This document shows positions 25,354-34,220 of a DNA stretch of 64,000 bases, one piece after another (the first letter of the stretch is position 1; every line of letters begins with the position of its first letter). Origin of the DNA: Palsa-1392 sp051003355 (lineage in GTDB: Bacteria > Verrucomicrobiota > Verrucomicrobiia > Chthoniobacterales > UBA10450); the NCBI GenBank assembly GCA_051003355.1, contig JBPCLK010000050.1, positions 4,185 through 68,184 on the forward strand, read 5' to 3'. The position numbers and the translations under genes are program-made. The notes under the pieces are model-generated. The model was not told where the DNA came from. It saw only the letters and a program-made list of their open reading frames with translations, and ran no database searches.

Positions 25354-25947
25354 ATAACCCTGCAACAACAAATTCGTGTAAACGGCCGGATTCGCGCTCG
25401 CGAGGTCCGTGTCATCATGGGCTCGACCAGCGAGCAACTGGGAGTCATGAAACTCTCCGAGGCCATCAAGAGGGCCCAGGGCATGGGACTAGATCTGGTG
25501 GAAGTCGCCCCGACAGCTAACCCTCCAGTTTGCAAAATTGTCGATTTCGGAAAGTTCCGTTACGACATCTCGAAAAAGGAGAAGGAGAAGAAAGCGTCGG
25601 GAACGAAGCTGAAAGAGATTAAGTTTCGGGTCAATATCGACGGTCACGATTACCTGACAAAGATCCGGCACGGCGAACAGTTCCTCGACAAGGGCAACAA
25701 GGTGAGAGTGCAGTTACAATTCCGCGGTCGCGAAATGGCGCACCAGGGATTTGGAATGCAGCTCCTGTATCAAGTGCGCGACGACCTTGCCACCATGGCG
25801 CAGGTCGAGATGGACCCGAAAGCCGCGGGCCGCAACATCACCATGACGCTCTCCCCGCTCCCGGCCAACAAGCGCAAGCGTCGTTTCTCTCTTGAGAACG
25901 AGGAGATCGAAGAGGACAAGGACCCCGGGGACGACGCCGAGGATTAG
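25354..25947 (+). CDS. infC: Translation initiation factor IF-3 with non-AUG start
   Basis: The conserved N-terminus (QQQIRVNGRIRAREVRVI) lies upstream of the first ATG (25417), and an in-frame TAA at 25351 limits the start to ATA 25354, CTG 25360 or ATT 25372. A GGAGA at 25346-25350 favours the first two. Non-AUG starts on infC are known from E. coli (AUU), where IF-3 represses its own translation by rejecting such codons. The protein (about 197 residues) has the N domain (QLGVMKLSEAIKRAQ, VDLVEV-like LDLVEVAP), linker and C domain (EIKFRVNIDGHDY, RGREMAHQGFGM), plus an acidic Glu/Asp-rich tail. The usual rpmI-rplT genes do not follow. Confidence 0.93.
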   Translation: MTLQQQIRVNGRIRAREVRVIMGSTSEQLGVMKLSEAIKRAQGMGLDLVEVAPTANPPVCKIVDFGKFRYDISKKEKEKKASGTKLKEIKFRVNIDGHDYLTKIRHGEQFLDKGNKVRVQLQFRGREMAHQGFGMQLLYQVRDDLATMAQVEMDPKAAGRNITMTLSPLPANKRKRRFSLENEEIEEDKDPGDDAED

Positions 25948-25955
25948 AAGGTGGG

Positions 25956-26558
25956 CTAGATCTTGCGCCGCAGCGGACGCACGCTGTTGGTCAATTTTCG
26001 CAACCCCAGCTCGAGTCGAGTCTTGACCGTGCCTAACGGCGTCTTCGTGAGAGAAGAAATCTCGCGATGGCTGCGGTTCTCAAAAAAAGAAAGCTCGATC
26101 ACCCGACGCTGGAAAGGAGGCAGACTGTCCATCTGCGTCCTGAGAAAACGGCGCAGGTCTGAAAGAATCAGCTCATCGGTGATTTCATTTTTGACCCGCG
26201 TTCCGCGCTGCTGTTCGAGCTGCAGCTCAAAGCGATCCTTGGCCCGGCCGTAGGCCTGGCGGCGACGAAGGCGATCAATCGCCCTCCGTCGCGCCAGGGT
26301 CACAACCCAGCCCAAAGGTCTGCCTGCTTTCGAAGAGTAATTCCGGGCTTCTTTCCAGATCTGAAGAAAAATTTCCTGCAAGACGTCATCCGCCTCCGCC
26401 TCTTCGTGCACGACCCGGGTCACGACGGATTTGAGCGTCTGTCCGTAGCGCTTATATAACTCCCGCAAAGCGGCCTGATGCCGGTCGGTGATCGCCTGCA
26501 TGAGCGTCTCATCAGATGCTTCGGCCATACCGGGAAGGTCAATTAGAGGCTGAACCAT
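25956..26558 (-). CDS. RNA polymerase ECF sigma factor
   Basis: This is a sigma-70 family protein of about 200 residues, with region 2 (ALRELYKRYGQTLKSVVTRV, EEAEADDVLQEIFLQIWKEA, GWVVTLARRRAIDRLRRR) and region 4 (LPPFQRRVIELSFFENRSHREISSLTKTPLGTVKTRLELGLRKL). It is of the SigK-like ECF type. I choose ATG 26558 (MVQPLIDLPG), which removes a basic N-terminal extension and has GGAAA upstream. It is convergent with infC with only eight bases between stops. No anti-sigma gene is adjacent. Confidence 0.9.
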   Translation of the reverse strand: MVQPLIDLPGMAEASDETLMQAITDRHQAALRELYKRYGQTLKSVVTRVVHEEAEADDVLQEIFLQIWKEARNYSSKAGRPLGWVVTLARRRAIDRLRRRQAYGRAKDRFELQLEQQRGTRVKNEITDELILSDLRRFLRTQMDSLPPFQRRVIELSFFENRSHREISSLTKTPLGTVKTRLELGLRKLTNSVRPLRRKI

Positions 26559-26758
26559 GGGAGTTTCCAATTTAGGACAACGCCTTGCGCGTCGGCTGAT
26601 GGAAACTTTGGCGGACTGCGCCAACCTCACAATTGGAAGAGAAGTGTATTAAGACCTAGGTTCAAGACCTACCTACAAAACGTGAGGATTGGGCGACCAG
26701 TTCGATTCCTGCCGGAAGAGAATGCCACCAGTCAGCGATCCGGCCAAGCGACACTGGC

Positions 26759-29599
26759 CTAACGAGTTATGATCCCATCGGCGATTTGCACTTGGAAGGT
26801 CTGTTTCATTTTTTCCTTCCCGTAGCTCAGCTCCGCGGTGTAGGTGCCACTCGGCACGAACTTCTTCGGATCGTCGCCACCATACTTGATCCGCACATCC
26901 TCAGTCGGCCGGAGATCCCAGTTGACCCGGCCGAGGCCCGGAGCGCCCGGCGCTTTCAAGTTCGCTACCGGCTGTCCGGCGGAATTTGTGATGGCGATCT
27001 TCGCTTCATCACCAGTGAAGTCTTTCACCCAGAAACTCAGGAGCGCTCCCTCCGGCGGATTCTCGCCGCGAAAGACGCCTTTCCCGTTCCAATCGGCGAA
27101 ACCTTCCAGGCGATAAAATCCGCGCGCCGGCGCGATGGTAAACAAATACGCCGACTTGGCCATCACGTCCGGTGTCAGTTCCCGAAAAGGCCGTGTGTCG
27201 TCCAAAATCGAAAGACTGCGACCGTGGGTGGCGATGATCAGATCGGCCGTGCGCGGATGAATCTTGAGGTCGTCCACGCGAACGTTAGGCAAACCGCCTG
27301 CCTTGACCCAATGCGCCCCGGCGTCCAGCGACGCGTACAACCCGAAGTGCGTGCCGGCGTAGAGCAGATTCGAATTCACCGGATCTTCTCTGACGACTTC
27401 CACGGGGTCGTTAGGCGGAATGCCCTGACCAGTCACGCTCTGCCAGGTTTGCCCCAGATCGGCCGTGCGCAGAATGAACGGTCGATCATCGCCCTTGCGG
27501 TAAGCGTTGGTCACGACATAAGCCACTTTTTCATCTTTCGCGCCGGGCTCGATGCGCACGACCCATTGACCCCGGACCGGCTCGGGCAGTTTCTCCGTCA
27601 GCTCGCTCCAGTTGCCGCCATCGTTTTGCGTCACCCAGAGCCGCCCGTCGTCCGTGCCAGCCCAGAGCAAGCCAGCTTTCACCGGCGATTCAGCCAGCGA
27701 ATAAACGACGCCGTAGTTTTCCGCGCCGCTCCCCGCCGTCTCGGTTTTACCCTGCTCGTTACGCGTGAGATCCGGGCTGATAACCTGGTAATGTTCGGCC
27801 TTGTCAGTCAGGCGAAAAATGCGATTTCCCGCGAGATAAAGCACACCGGGCTGGTGCACACTCCCGATGAGCGGGGCATTCCAATGGAACCGATACCGCT
27901 CCTGCCCTTCAGCCGCTTCCGGACGGAGATCGCGCTTTTGGCCGGTGCGCAAGTTGATGCGGTGGATAAAGCCTTCCTGACTTTCGGCATAGAGAACATC
28001 CGGGTTGACCGGGTCGAAGACGACATAGAAGCCGTCGCCGCCTTCCAGCGAAGTCCAGTCCGAATTACGGATACCCTCCTTGCTCGCGACCTGGCTTGGC
28101 CCCACAAAACTCAGGTTATCCTGCAACCCACCCGCCACGCGATAGAAGGGCTGCATGTCGTCAAACGTGACGCGGTAGAATTGTCCGCCCGCGAAACGGT
28201 TGAGATGTTCCCAAGCTTTGCCGGCCGCGTAGCTTTGGTAAAGGCCGCCGTCGGTTCCCAGCAAGAGACGCTGGCAAACGGGCGGCTTGGGCGTTTTACT
28301 TTTATCTTCCGGCTTGCCGTTAGGCGCCGGTGTCGTGCCGGGTTGAATGGCCAGCGCGTGACAATCGGGATGCACCTTGTCTGACAAATCCTCGCGGAAA
28401 TTTTTGCCGCCTTCATCCGAAGCGAGCACCGCCATGCCGAGGACATAAACGCGTTGGTCGTTGGCCGGGTCGATTCGGATTTGGCTGAAATAGAATGGGC
28501 GTGGATCGATGTCGCTCATCCGGGTCCACTTCTCGCCCGCATCCTCGGAGCGAAAGACGCCGCCCGCCTTGCTGTGAATCTCGCGAAGATCGCTGGCCCC
28601 GCCGGCATCACTTTGCACGATGGCCATAACGAGTTTCGGCTTGCTCGGAGACACGGCGAGGCCTATCCGGCCCGTCTGTCCAGGCAATCCACCAGCGCAC
28701 TTTTTCCAAGTGGCACCGCCATCGCTGCTCTTAAAAATACCGCCGACATCCTGCCCGTTGGTCGCCGTCCCACCGTAAGCAAACGACCACGGTGTCCGCT
28801 GGCGCGCGTAGAGCGCGGCGTAAACAATCTCGGGATTGGCCGGGTCGAGAACCACGTCGCCGCAACCGGTTCGGGCATCGTTAGGCGCAGGAGCGCGCAG
28901 AACGAGTTTCCAAGTCTTGCCGGCATCGGTCGTCTTGAAAAGGCCGCGCTCGCCACCATCAGTCCAGAGATTCCCCATGGCGGCCACATACGCGACCTCC
29001 GGTTTCGTCGGATGCACCACCACCCGTGCGATCGAGCGGCTGGTCTTCAGGCCGACATTGGTCCAAGTGCTCCCGCCATCGGTGGATCGATAAACACCGT
29101 CACCCCATTCCGAGGAGTTGCGATCATTTGCTTCACCCGTGCCCACCCAGATCACCTCGGAATCCGAAGGCGCGACCGCGACCGAGCCGATGGACATCAC
29201 CGCCTGCTGGTCAAAGATCGGGTCGAAAGTCGCGCCGTTATTCGACGTCTTGAAGAGACCGCCTGTGCCGAGCCCGACATAAAAGACGGCCGGATTACGC
29301 GGATCGATCGCGATATCTGAGACGCGTCCTCCCATGACCGCGGGTCCGATCGCGCGGGCCTTCAGGCTTTTGAAAAGCACATCCGTTACCTGGACAGGCG
29401 TGGCTGAAGGGCTCGGCGCCGCGGAAGATTCCGGCGTCGGTGAAGCCGGCGCGGTCGACGCGGAGACGGACGGCGTGGCCAGGGCCGGCGGAGGGGAAAC
29501 CGGCTGAGCGACCTCCGACTCTTGGGCGAGGGCCGGGGCGAGCAGGGCGAACGAACACAAGATAATTAACCCCCGACCTAAAACAGAAAACTGTGACAT
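26759..29599 (-). CDS. Secreted multi-bladed beta-propeller protein (VPS10/sortilin, BNR-repeat type)
   Basis: This 946-residue protein has a signal peptide (hydrophobic GLIILCSFALLAPALA, cut before QESE). A Pro/Ala/Ser linker spans to about residue 70. Many propeller blades follow with the BNR signature SxDGGxTW and variants (STDGGSTW, SSDGGATW, TTDAGKTW, RTADLGQTW) and the recurring G-TGGLF/GTDDGRLW strand. The C-terminal 120 residues form an immunoglobulin-like beta domain (LRPTEDVRIKYGG). Such proteins are annotated as glycosyl hydrolase-like or sortilin-like; catalytic residues cannot be assigned. The stop TAG lies in a CGTTAGGC word, and four more copies fall in the gene. Confidence 0.88.
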   Translation of the reverse strand: MSQFSVLGRGLIILCSFALLAPALAQESEVAQPVSPPPALATPSVSASTAPASPTPESSAAPSPSATPVQVTDVLFKSLKARAIGPAVMGGRVSDIAIDPRNPAVFYVGLGTGGLFKTSNNGATFDPIFDQQAVMSIGSVAVAPSDSEVIWVGTGEANDRNSSEWGDGVYRSTDGGSTWTNVGLKTSRSIARVVVHPTKPEVAYVAAMGNLWTDGGERGLFKTTDAGKTWKLVLRAPAPNDARTGCGDVVLDPANPEIVYAALYARQRTPWSFAYGGTATNGQDVGGIFKSSDGGATWKKCAGGLPGQTGRIGLAVSPSKPKLVMAIVQSDAGGASDLREIHSKAGGVFRSEDAGEKWTRMSDIDPRPFYFSQIRIDPANDQRVYVLGMAVLASDEGGKNFREDLSDKVHPDCHALAIQPGTTPAPNGKPEDKSKTPKPPVCQRLLLGTDGGLYQSYAAGKAWEHLNRFAGGQFYRVTFDDMQPFYRVAGGLQDNLSFVGPSQVASKEGIRNSDWTSLEGGDGFYVVFDPVNPDVLYAESQEGFIHRINLRTGQKRDLRPEAAEGQERYRFHWNAPLIGSVHQPGVLYLAGNRIFRLTDKAEHYQVISPDLTRNEQGKTETAGSGAENYGVVYSLAESPVKAGLLWAGTDDGRLWVTQNDGGNWSELTEKLPEPVRGQWVVRIEPGAKDEKVAYVVTNAYRKGDDRPFILRTADLGQTWQSVTGQGIPPNDPVEVVREDPVNSNLLYAGTHFGLYASLDAGAHWVKAGGLPNVRVDDLKIHPRTADLIIATHGRSLSILDDTRPFRELTPDVMAKSAYLFTIAPARGFYRLEGFADWNGKGVFRGENPPEGALLSFWVKDFTGDEAKIAITNSAGQPVANLKAPGAPGLGRVNWDLRPTEDVRIKYGGDDPKKFVPSGTYTAELSYGKEKMKQTFQVQIADGIITR

Positions 29600-29688
29600 G
29601 ACGATTCCTACCGCGCTTTCCAGCGCCGCGCGACCGCCAGGTGCTCGCGAAAAGCACGGCGCGCGTGTTAAGCTCCCGCTTCAATCCC

Positions 29689-30153
29689 ATGGCTGACTCC
29701 AAAAAAATCGCTGGTCCCGACCTCACGAAACGTCCTCCACGCAGTCCGCGTTGTCGCCTCGGAGGCTACGCGATTCTACCCCGCATGCTCGACAAGGGTC
29801 GCGCGACTCTCAACCAACAGAATGGCGAATTTAAATACGACGCGCCTTTCGATCAGCACGTCATCAAATTTCTCGATTTCGATCCCGCTGCTTTGCTCGA
29901 ACAGCTCGCTGCGGGCAAAGGGGACGCCGAGATACTCGAATGGCTCGCTTCCCAGGCGAAAACTAAACCGACCGCCTGGGAGATCGAGCAATGGAGTGAC
30001 TATATGCTGCGACGCACGCCGGATAGTGATGAAGAAACCCTGCTCTTTTTCTTCCGACGAGTTGGCTCTTACACAAAGACGCGCGAGGACATTAAGACGT
30101 GGATGGACCTGATCGACCTCGATGACTTCGTCACTTTCGGAGGTAAACCATGA
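29689..30153 (+). CDS. DUF5069 family protein
   Basis: This 154-residue soluble protein has the family signature LTKRPPRSPRCRLGGYAILPRMLDKGRATL at residues 9-38 (here read as LTKRPPRSPR, GGYAILPRMLDKGR) and a helical C-terminal half with WEIEQWSDYMLRR and TWMDLIDLDDFVTF. DUF5069 proteins are common in Verrucomicrobiota and relatives and have no assigned function. It overlaps the SDR gene by four bases (ATGA at 30150). Confidence 0.82.
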   Translation: MADSKKIAGPDLTKRPPRSPRCRLGGYAILPRMLDKGRATLNQQNGEFKYDAPFDQHVIKFLDFDPAALLEQLAAGKGDAEILEWLASQAKTKPTAWEIEQWSDYMLRRTPDSDEETLLFFFRRVGSYTKTREDIKTWMDLIDLDDFVTFGGKP

Positions 30154-30857
30154 GCGAGCCGCGCGTCGCTCTGATCACCGGAGTCGGCTCCGGGCTAGGC
30201 GCAGCCCTGGCGCGGCGTTTTGCCCGTGAGGGGTTTGCCGTGGGTCTGATAGCCCGGCGAAGCGAGTATATCGATGACTTGGCGCGCGAGCTCTCCACCC
30301 ACGGCGGAAGAGCGATCGCGGTAACGGCGGATGTGGGCAAACCCCCGGGAGTAAGATCGGCCGTCGAGCGCGTTCGCGCGGAGCTGGGCCCGATCAACCT
30401 TCTGCTGCACAACGCGAGTTCGTCGGGCGGTGATGGGCTCCTGGGCACTACCGTGGATGATTTCGAAGGTTCCTGGCGCACGGTGTCGTTAGGCGGTTTC
30501 CTCTGCGCGCAGGAAACTGTCCGCGACATGCTCACGGCCGGCGGAGGGGCGATGATTTTCACCGGGGCGACTTCGAGCGTGCGCGGAGGCGGCTGGCTGG
30601 CCTTCAGCAGTGCGAAATTTGCTCTCCGCGGCCTGGTCCAATCGCTCGCGCGGGAACTTTGGCCCCAGGGCATTCATGTCGCGCACGTTCTGATAGACGG
30701 CATCATCGGACCCGCTGGACAAGCGGCCAGCGCAGACGATCCGAAGCTGGATCCCAACCAAATCGCGGAAGCTTACTGGCATCTCGCCACGCAACAGCGA
30801 CCTGCGTGGACGCTGGAACTGGATCTTCGCCCGCACCGCGAAAAATTCTTCGAGTAG
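30150..30857 (+). CDS. SDR-family oxidoreductase with Tyr-to-Phe change at the catalytic position
   Basis: This 235-residue Rossmann protein has the cofactor motif TGVGSGLG (residues about 10-17) and HNASSSGG for the NNAG position. The active-site pattern YxxxK reads FSSAK (Phe152, Lys156), so the usual catalytic tyrosine is missing while the lysine is kept. GIHVAHVLIDGIIG follows as in a known SDR subgroup. It may be an atypical SDR using another acid, or a non-catalytic NAD(P)-binding protein. It is coupled to the DUF5069 gene. Confidence 0.85.
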   Translation: MSEPRVALITGVGSGLGAALARRFAREGFAVGLIARRSEYIDDLARELSTHGGRAIAVTADVGKPPGVRSAVERVRAELGPINLLLHNASSSGGDGLLGTTVDDFEGSWRTVSLGGFLCAQETVRDMLTAGGGAMIFTGATSSVRGGGWLAFSSAKFALRGLVQSLARELWPQGIHVAHVLIDGIIGPAGQAASADDPKLDPNQIAEAYWHLATQQRPAWTLELDLRPHREKFFE

Positions 30858-30950
30858 CACCCGGCGCCGGATTTTTTTGAGAGCCGAGTGCGAATGCGAC
30901 GCGCCGGTGCTTGCTGGCGGTCGATCGACCATTTATAAACTTCCCCTGAA

Positions 30951-31622
30951 ATGCGTATCTTGCTCATCGAGGACGAAAAGAAAACCGCGGCATTTATTGC
31001 CAAGGGTCTCGAAGAGGAAGGCTACACGATTGAAGTAGCTCGCGACGGAGAAGAGGGATTGCGCATCGCCATGGCCCACCATTTCGATCTCCTCCTCGTG
31101 GATGTCATGTTGCCCGAGAAGGATGGCTGGACGGTCGTGCAGGAATTGCGAGGCCAAGGCACTCTGACGCCGATCCTGTTCCTCACGGCGCGCGACAGCG
31201 TCCCAGACCGCGTCAAAGGTCTCGAGCTGGGCGCAGACGATTATTTGGTCAAGCCCTTCGCTTTCTCCGAGCTTCTGGCCCGGGTGCGCTCGCTTCTGCG
31301 GCGGGGTTCGCCGCAGCAAGGCGATCAGTTGCGCGTTGACGACCTGGAACTCGACACCCATCGCAATCGCGCGCTTCGAGGCGGCCATCCACTGCACCTG
31401 ACGGCCAAGGAATTTCTCCTCCTCGCGCATCTGGTGCGCTCAGCCGGCGAGATCGTCTCGCGCAAAGAAATCGAGAGTCACGTCTGGGGCATCGATTTCC
31501 AGACCGGGACGAACGTGCTCGACGTGATGGTGCGACGCCTGCGCGCAAAAGTGGACGATCCTTTCCCAAAAAAGCTCATCCACACCGTGCGCGGTGCCGG
31601 CTATGTCCTCAAAACCGACTGA
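30951..31622 (+). CDS. OmpR-family response regulator (heavy-metal/CusR-like)
   Basis: This 223-residue regulator has a receiver domain at residues 1-115 (EDEKKTAAFIAKGL, phospho-acceptor Asp51 in LLLVDVMLP, Lys in DYLVKPFAFSELLARVR) and a winged-helix DNA-binding domain at about 125-220 (HLTAKEFLLLAHLV, GTNVLDVMVRRLRAKVDDP, IHTVRGAGYVL). The ELLARVRxLLRRG linker is typical of the CusR/CopR/IrlR group. The kinase gene overlaps by 29 bases, so the two form a pair. The inducing signal is unknown. Confidence 0.93.
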   Translation: MRILLIEDEKKTAAFIAKGLEEEGYTIEVARDGEEGLRIAMAHHFDLLLVDVMLPEKDGWTVVQELRGQGTLTPILFLTARDSVPDRVKGLELGADDYLVKPFAFSELLARVRSLLRRGSPQQGDQLRVDDLELDTHRNRALRGGHPLHLTAKEFLLLAHLVRSAGEIVSRKEIESHVWGIDFQTGTNVLDVMVRRLRAKVDDPFPKKLIHTVRGAGYVLKTD

Positions 31623-33000
31623 GCCGCGGTCGATCACCTCGCAGCTGGTTTTTCTCTTCACGCCAGCCGCGACCGTCCTCCTCTGCTGCGGCTTGGGCGT
31701 GCTTTATTGGATCGTCGTTAGGCACGCCTTTGCGGAAGACCGCGCCGTCCTGGCCGATAAGGTGCTCGAGGTAAAGACCGATCTGCGTTCTCCGGGTGGA
31801 ATTTCGCTTCTCCGCCAGGAACTCAAGGCGATCCAGGCAGGCCAACGGTCTGCCTACTGGGTCCGTGTAACCGACTCGATGGGCCAGATCGTCGCGGAGA
31901 CGCCGGGCATGGCCGAGCTGATTCCTTTAACCCTCTTTTCCTCCCAAGGCAGCTCAGACCTGCAGGACCTACAAACGAAAACTTATCAAACCCAGGGCCG
32001 CCTCTTCTCGTTAGTCTCAAGCCGCGCAAACGAAAACGGGCAGAGCTACCAAATCCATGTCGCGCAGGATCGCTCCGTGGATGAGCAGTTTGAAAAGGAG
32101 TTCGGACTTCTCGTCGCAGTCGTTCTCGTGGGCGGAATTGTTGCTGCGGCCGTGATCGCGATCACGGTCGCGAAGAAAGGTCTGCGACCTCTCAATGCCA
32201 TGACGCGATCGCTGCGACGGGTGGGACCGAATCGGTTACACGAACACGTGCCGCCAGCGGAATGGCCACGGGAACTCCAGCCCGTCGCCGTCGCTTTCGA
32301 CGATATGCTCGACCGACTGGAGGATTCTTTTACCCGGCTCTCACAGTTTTCGGCCGACCTCGCCCACGAGTTGCGCACCCCACTGGCCAACATCCGAGGA
32401 GAAGCTGAGGTCGCGCTCATCCGCCCGCGTTCGCCGCAGGAGTATCAGGCGGTCATCGAATCCAGCGTCATCGAATGCGAGCGGCTTTCCGGCATTATCG
32501 ATAACCTTCTCTTTCTCGCTCGCGCCGAGGCGGCAGAAAGCAAGATTCATCCGTCCACCTTCGACGGTCGGGCGGCGCTCGAAAAAATCGTCTCCTATAA
32601 TGACGCGATCGCCGAAGAACGAGACCTCACTATTCGATGTGACGGTAAAGGCGAGGTCTTCGCCGATCCGATCCTTTTCGGGCGTGCGTCGAGCAACCTA
32701 GTCGATAACGCCGTTCACTTCACTCCGGATGGCGGTCGCATCACGATCTCCCTCAAGACCAATCGCGAGGGGGCGGAAATAGAAGTCACAGACACGGGCT
32801 GCGGCATCCCGGAGGAACATCTCTCCCGCATCTTCGATCGCTTTTACCGGGTCGATCCGTCACGCAGCAGCGAGGGAACTGGTCTCGGCCTCGCGCTGGT
32901 CAAGTCGATCACAGACCTGCACGGCGGCTCGATTTCCGCAAACAGCACAGTCGGGGAAGGAACCACCATCACCCTCCACTTTCCCAGGCTAGCCTCGTAA
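31594..33000 (+). CDS. Sensor histidine kinase paired with the OmpR-type regulator
   Basis: This 468-residue membrane kinase has TM1 at about residues 18-40, a periplasmic sensor of about 120 residues, TM2 at about 170-192, and a HAMP domain (KKGLRPLNAMTRSLRRVGPNRL). The HisKA domain has His258 in ADLAHELRTPLANIRG, and the ATPase domain shows NLVDNAVHFT, DTGCGIPEEHLSRIFDRFYRVD and EGTGLGLALVKSI. It belongs to the heavy-metal sensor (CusS/CzcS) group by layout. The start may be ATG 31603. A CGTTAGGC word lies in TM1. Confidence 0.93.
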   Translation: MPAMSSKPTEPRSITSQLVFLFTPAATVLLCCGLGVLYWIVVRHAFAEDRAVLADKVLEVKTDLRSPGGISLLRQELKAIQAGQRSAYWVRVTDSMGQIVAETPGMAELIPLTLFSSQGSSDLQDLQTKTYQTQGRLFSLVSSRANENGQSYQIHVAQDRSVDEQFEKEFGLLVAVVLVGGIVAAAVIAITVAKKGLRPLNAMTRSLRRVGPNRLHEHVPPAEWPRELQPVAVAFDDMLDRLEDSFTRLSQFSADLAHELRTPLANIRGEAEVALIRPRSPQEYQAVIESSVIECERLSGIIDNLLFLARAEAAESKIHPSTFDGRAALEKIVSYNDAIAEERDLTIRCDGKGEVFADPILFGRASSNLVDNAVHFTPDGGRITISLKTNREGAEIEVTDTGCGIPEEHLSRIFDRFYRVDPSRSSEGTGLGLALVKSITDLHGGSISANSTVGEGTTITLHFPRLAS

Positions 33001-33092
33001 ACGGAGCCGGTTAGTCGGAAGTGATAAAATAACATGACAAAATTATCATTATATTCTGGTCATCTTGATTCGGCTCATCTAATACACCGGCC

Positions 33093-34184
33093 ATGTCAAA
33101 AGCTAACCAGCCGCGTTTCGCACCGTTACGCGGCCTTGCAAAGGCCCGCAACACCTCTTGCGTTTCCTTCATTACCGCTCTCGTCGGCGCGTCCACCCTG
33201 CTCGCACAAGATGCTGTCACTAATAATCAGACGACCGCCTCCCCACGGCAAACCGCCGCAACGGCTGGGCATCCTTACAACGCCGAAGGCACCGGTTCTG
33301 TCCGCTCGAGCAACACGACTGAGCCGGCCACCCTGGTAGAGCCAACTCTTGTCATCCAAGGCGACGAATTGCCTGGCGCTTACGGCGCACCCGGCGCTTT
33401 TTCGCGCAGCCGATTCTCGCCCATTACCAATGGCTATGTGCTGCCCGCGGGCGAAGTCTTTGCGGCGTTGATTTATCAGGGTGATTTTGGTGAAGGTAAA
33501 CCTGACCACGTTTTCACCCAAGAAATCGAAGTCGGCTTACCCTACCGTTTCGGGGTGGCGGTTGAAAATTCAATCGAGAGGTTCACCGGTGAGACTGAAA
33601 ATTCAAGCTTCAGCATCGAAGGTCGCTGGGCGCTGGCAGACTGGGATAAGATTCCATTGAACCCCACGCTCTTCGCAGAATACAAATTTGGCACAGGCAA
33701 GATTCTGCATGAGGAAGGCCCGCCGCCACCACCAGAAGAAGCCGCCGCGGGGGGTGGCCCTCCGGATAAACCCGATGCCTACGAGTTCAGGCTCCTGCTT
33801 TCAGAGGAGATTGCTAAGAACGTCCAGTGGGCTTTCAACGCGTTTTTTGAAAGGGAGAATACCGGTGACCGTGGACGCGAATGGGGCTTTGCCCAAAGCA
33901 TTCAGGTGCCTCTTTTCCTGCCTCGCGAACGCTTCAAAGCCGGCTTGGAAATGCAGTACACCAACTTCACGGTCAAAGATACTCGCGGCTCACCCATTCA
34001 CCGCTTTGTCATCGGGCCCAGCTTCGCCTTTAAGCCGACTTCCCGGATGCGTTTCGATGTCGCCCCGCTCTTTGGTGTGACCAAAGAATCGCCGGATGTG
34101 CAGGTTTTTGCCGTCTTTTCCTACGCCTTTGGTGGCGGTAACGAAAGCGAAGGCGAAGTCCCCACCTCTACTCGCAATCGTTAG
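33093..34184 (+). CDS. Putative outer-membrane protein, 363 residues
   Basis: I do not recognise a named family. The N-terminus looks exported (hydrophobic CVSFITALVGASTLLAQ, then a Thr/Ala-rich stretch). The rest alternates aromatic and polar residues as in beta barrels, for example EVFAALIYQGDFGEG, FSIEGRWALADWD, QWAFNAFFEREN and FAVFSYAFGGGN. A Pro/Glu/Ala-rich loop (GPPPPPEEAAAGGGPPDKP) sits near residue 210. It lies 92 bases after the two-component genes and could be their target. The last codon and TAG stop form a CGTTAGGC word. Confidence 0.6.
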   Translation: MSKANQPRFAPLRGLAKARNTSCVSFITALVGASTLLAQDAVTNNQTTASPRQTAATAGHPYNAEGTGSVRSSNTTEPATLVEPTLVIQGDELPGAYGAPGAFSRSRFSPITNGYVLPAGEVFAALIYQGDFGEGKPDHVFTQEIEVGLPYRFGVAVENSIERFTGETENSSFSIEGRWALADWDKIPLNPTLFAEYKFGTGKILHEEGPPPPPEEAAAGGGPPDKPDAYEFRLLLSEEIAKNVQWAFNAFFERENTGDRGREWGFAQSIQVPLFLPRERFKAGLEMQYTNFTVKDTRGSPIHRFVIGPSFAFKPTSRMRFDVAPLFGVTKESPDVQVFAVFSYAFGGGNESEGEVPTSTRNR

Positions 34185-34220
34185 GCTCGACTCTTTGCTG
34201 AACGGCTCGCGTCTCACGAA

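Noticed and set aside
24310..25437. A 375-codon minus-strand ORF antisense to the DsbA-like gene and the infC leader
   Set aside because: It overlaps two well-supported genes, has no domain-like sequence, and its composition is that of a codon-position shadow in a GC-rich genome.
25948..26558. rpmI-rplT downstream of infC
   Set aside because: The next gene is a convergent ECF sigma factor; the usual ribosomal protein genes are not there.
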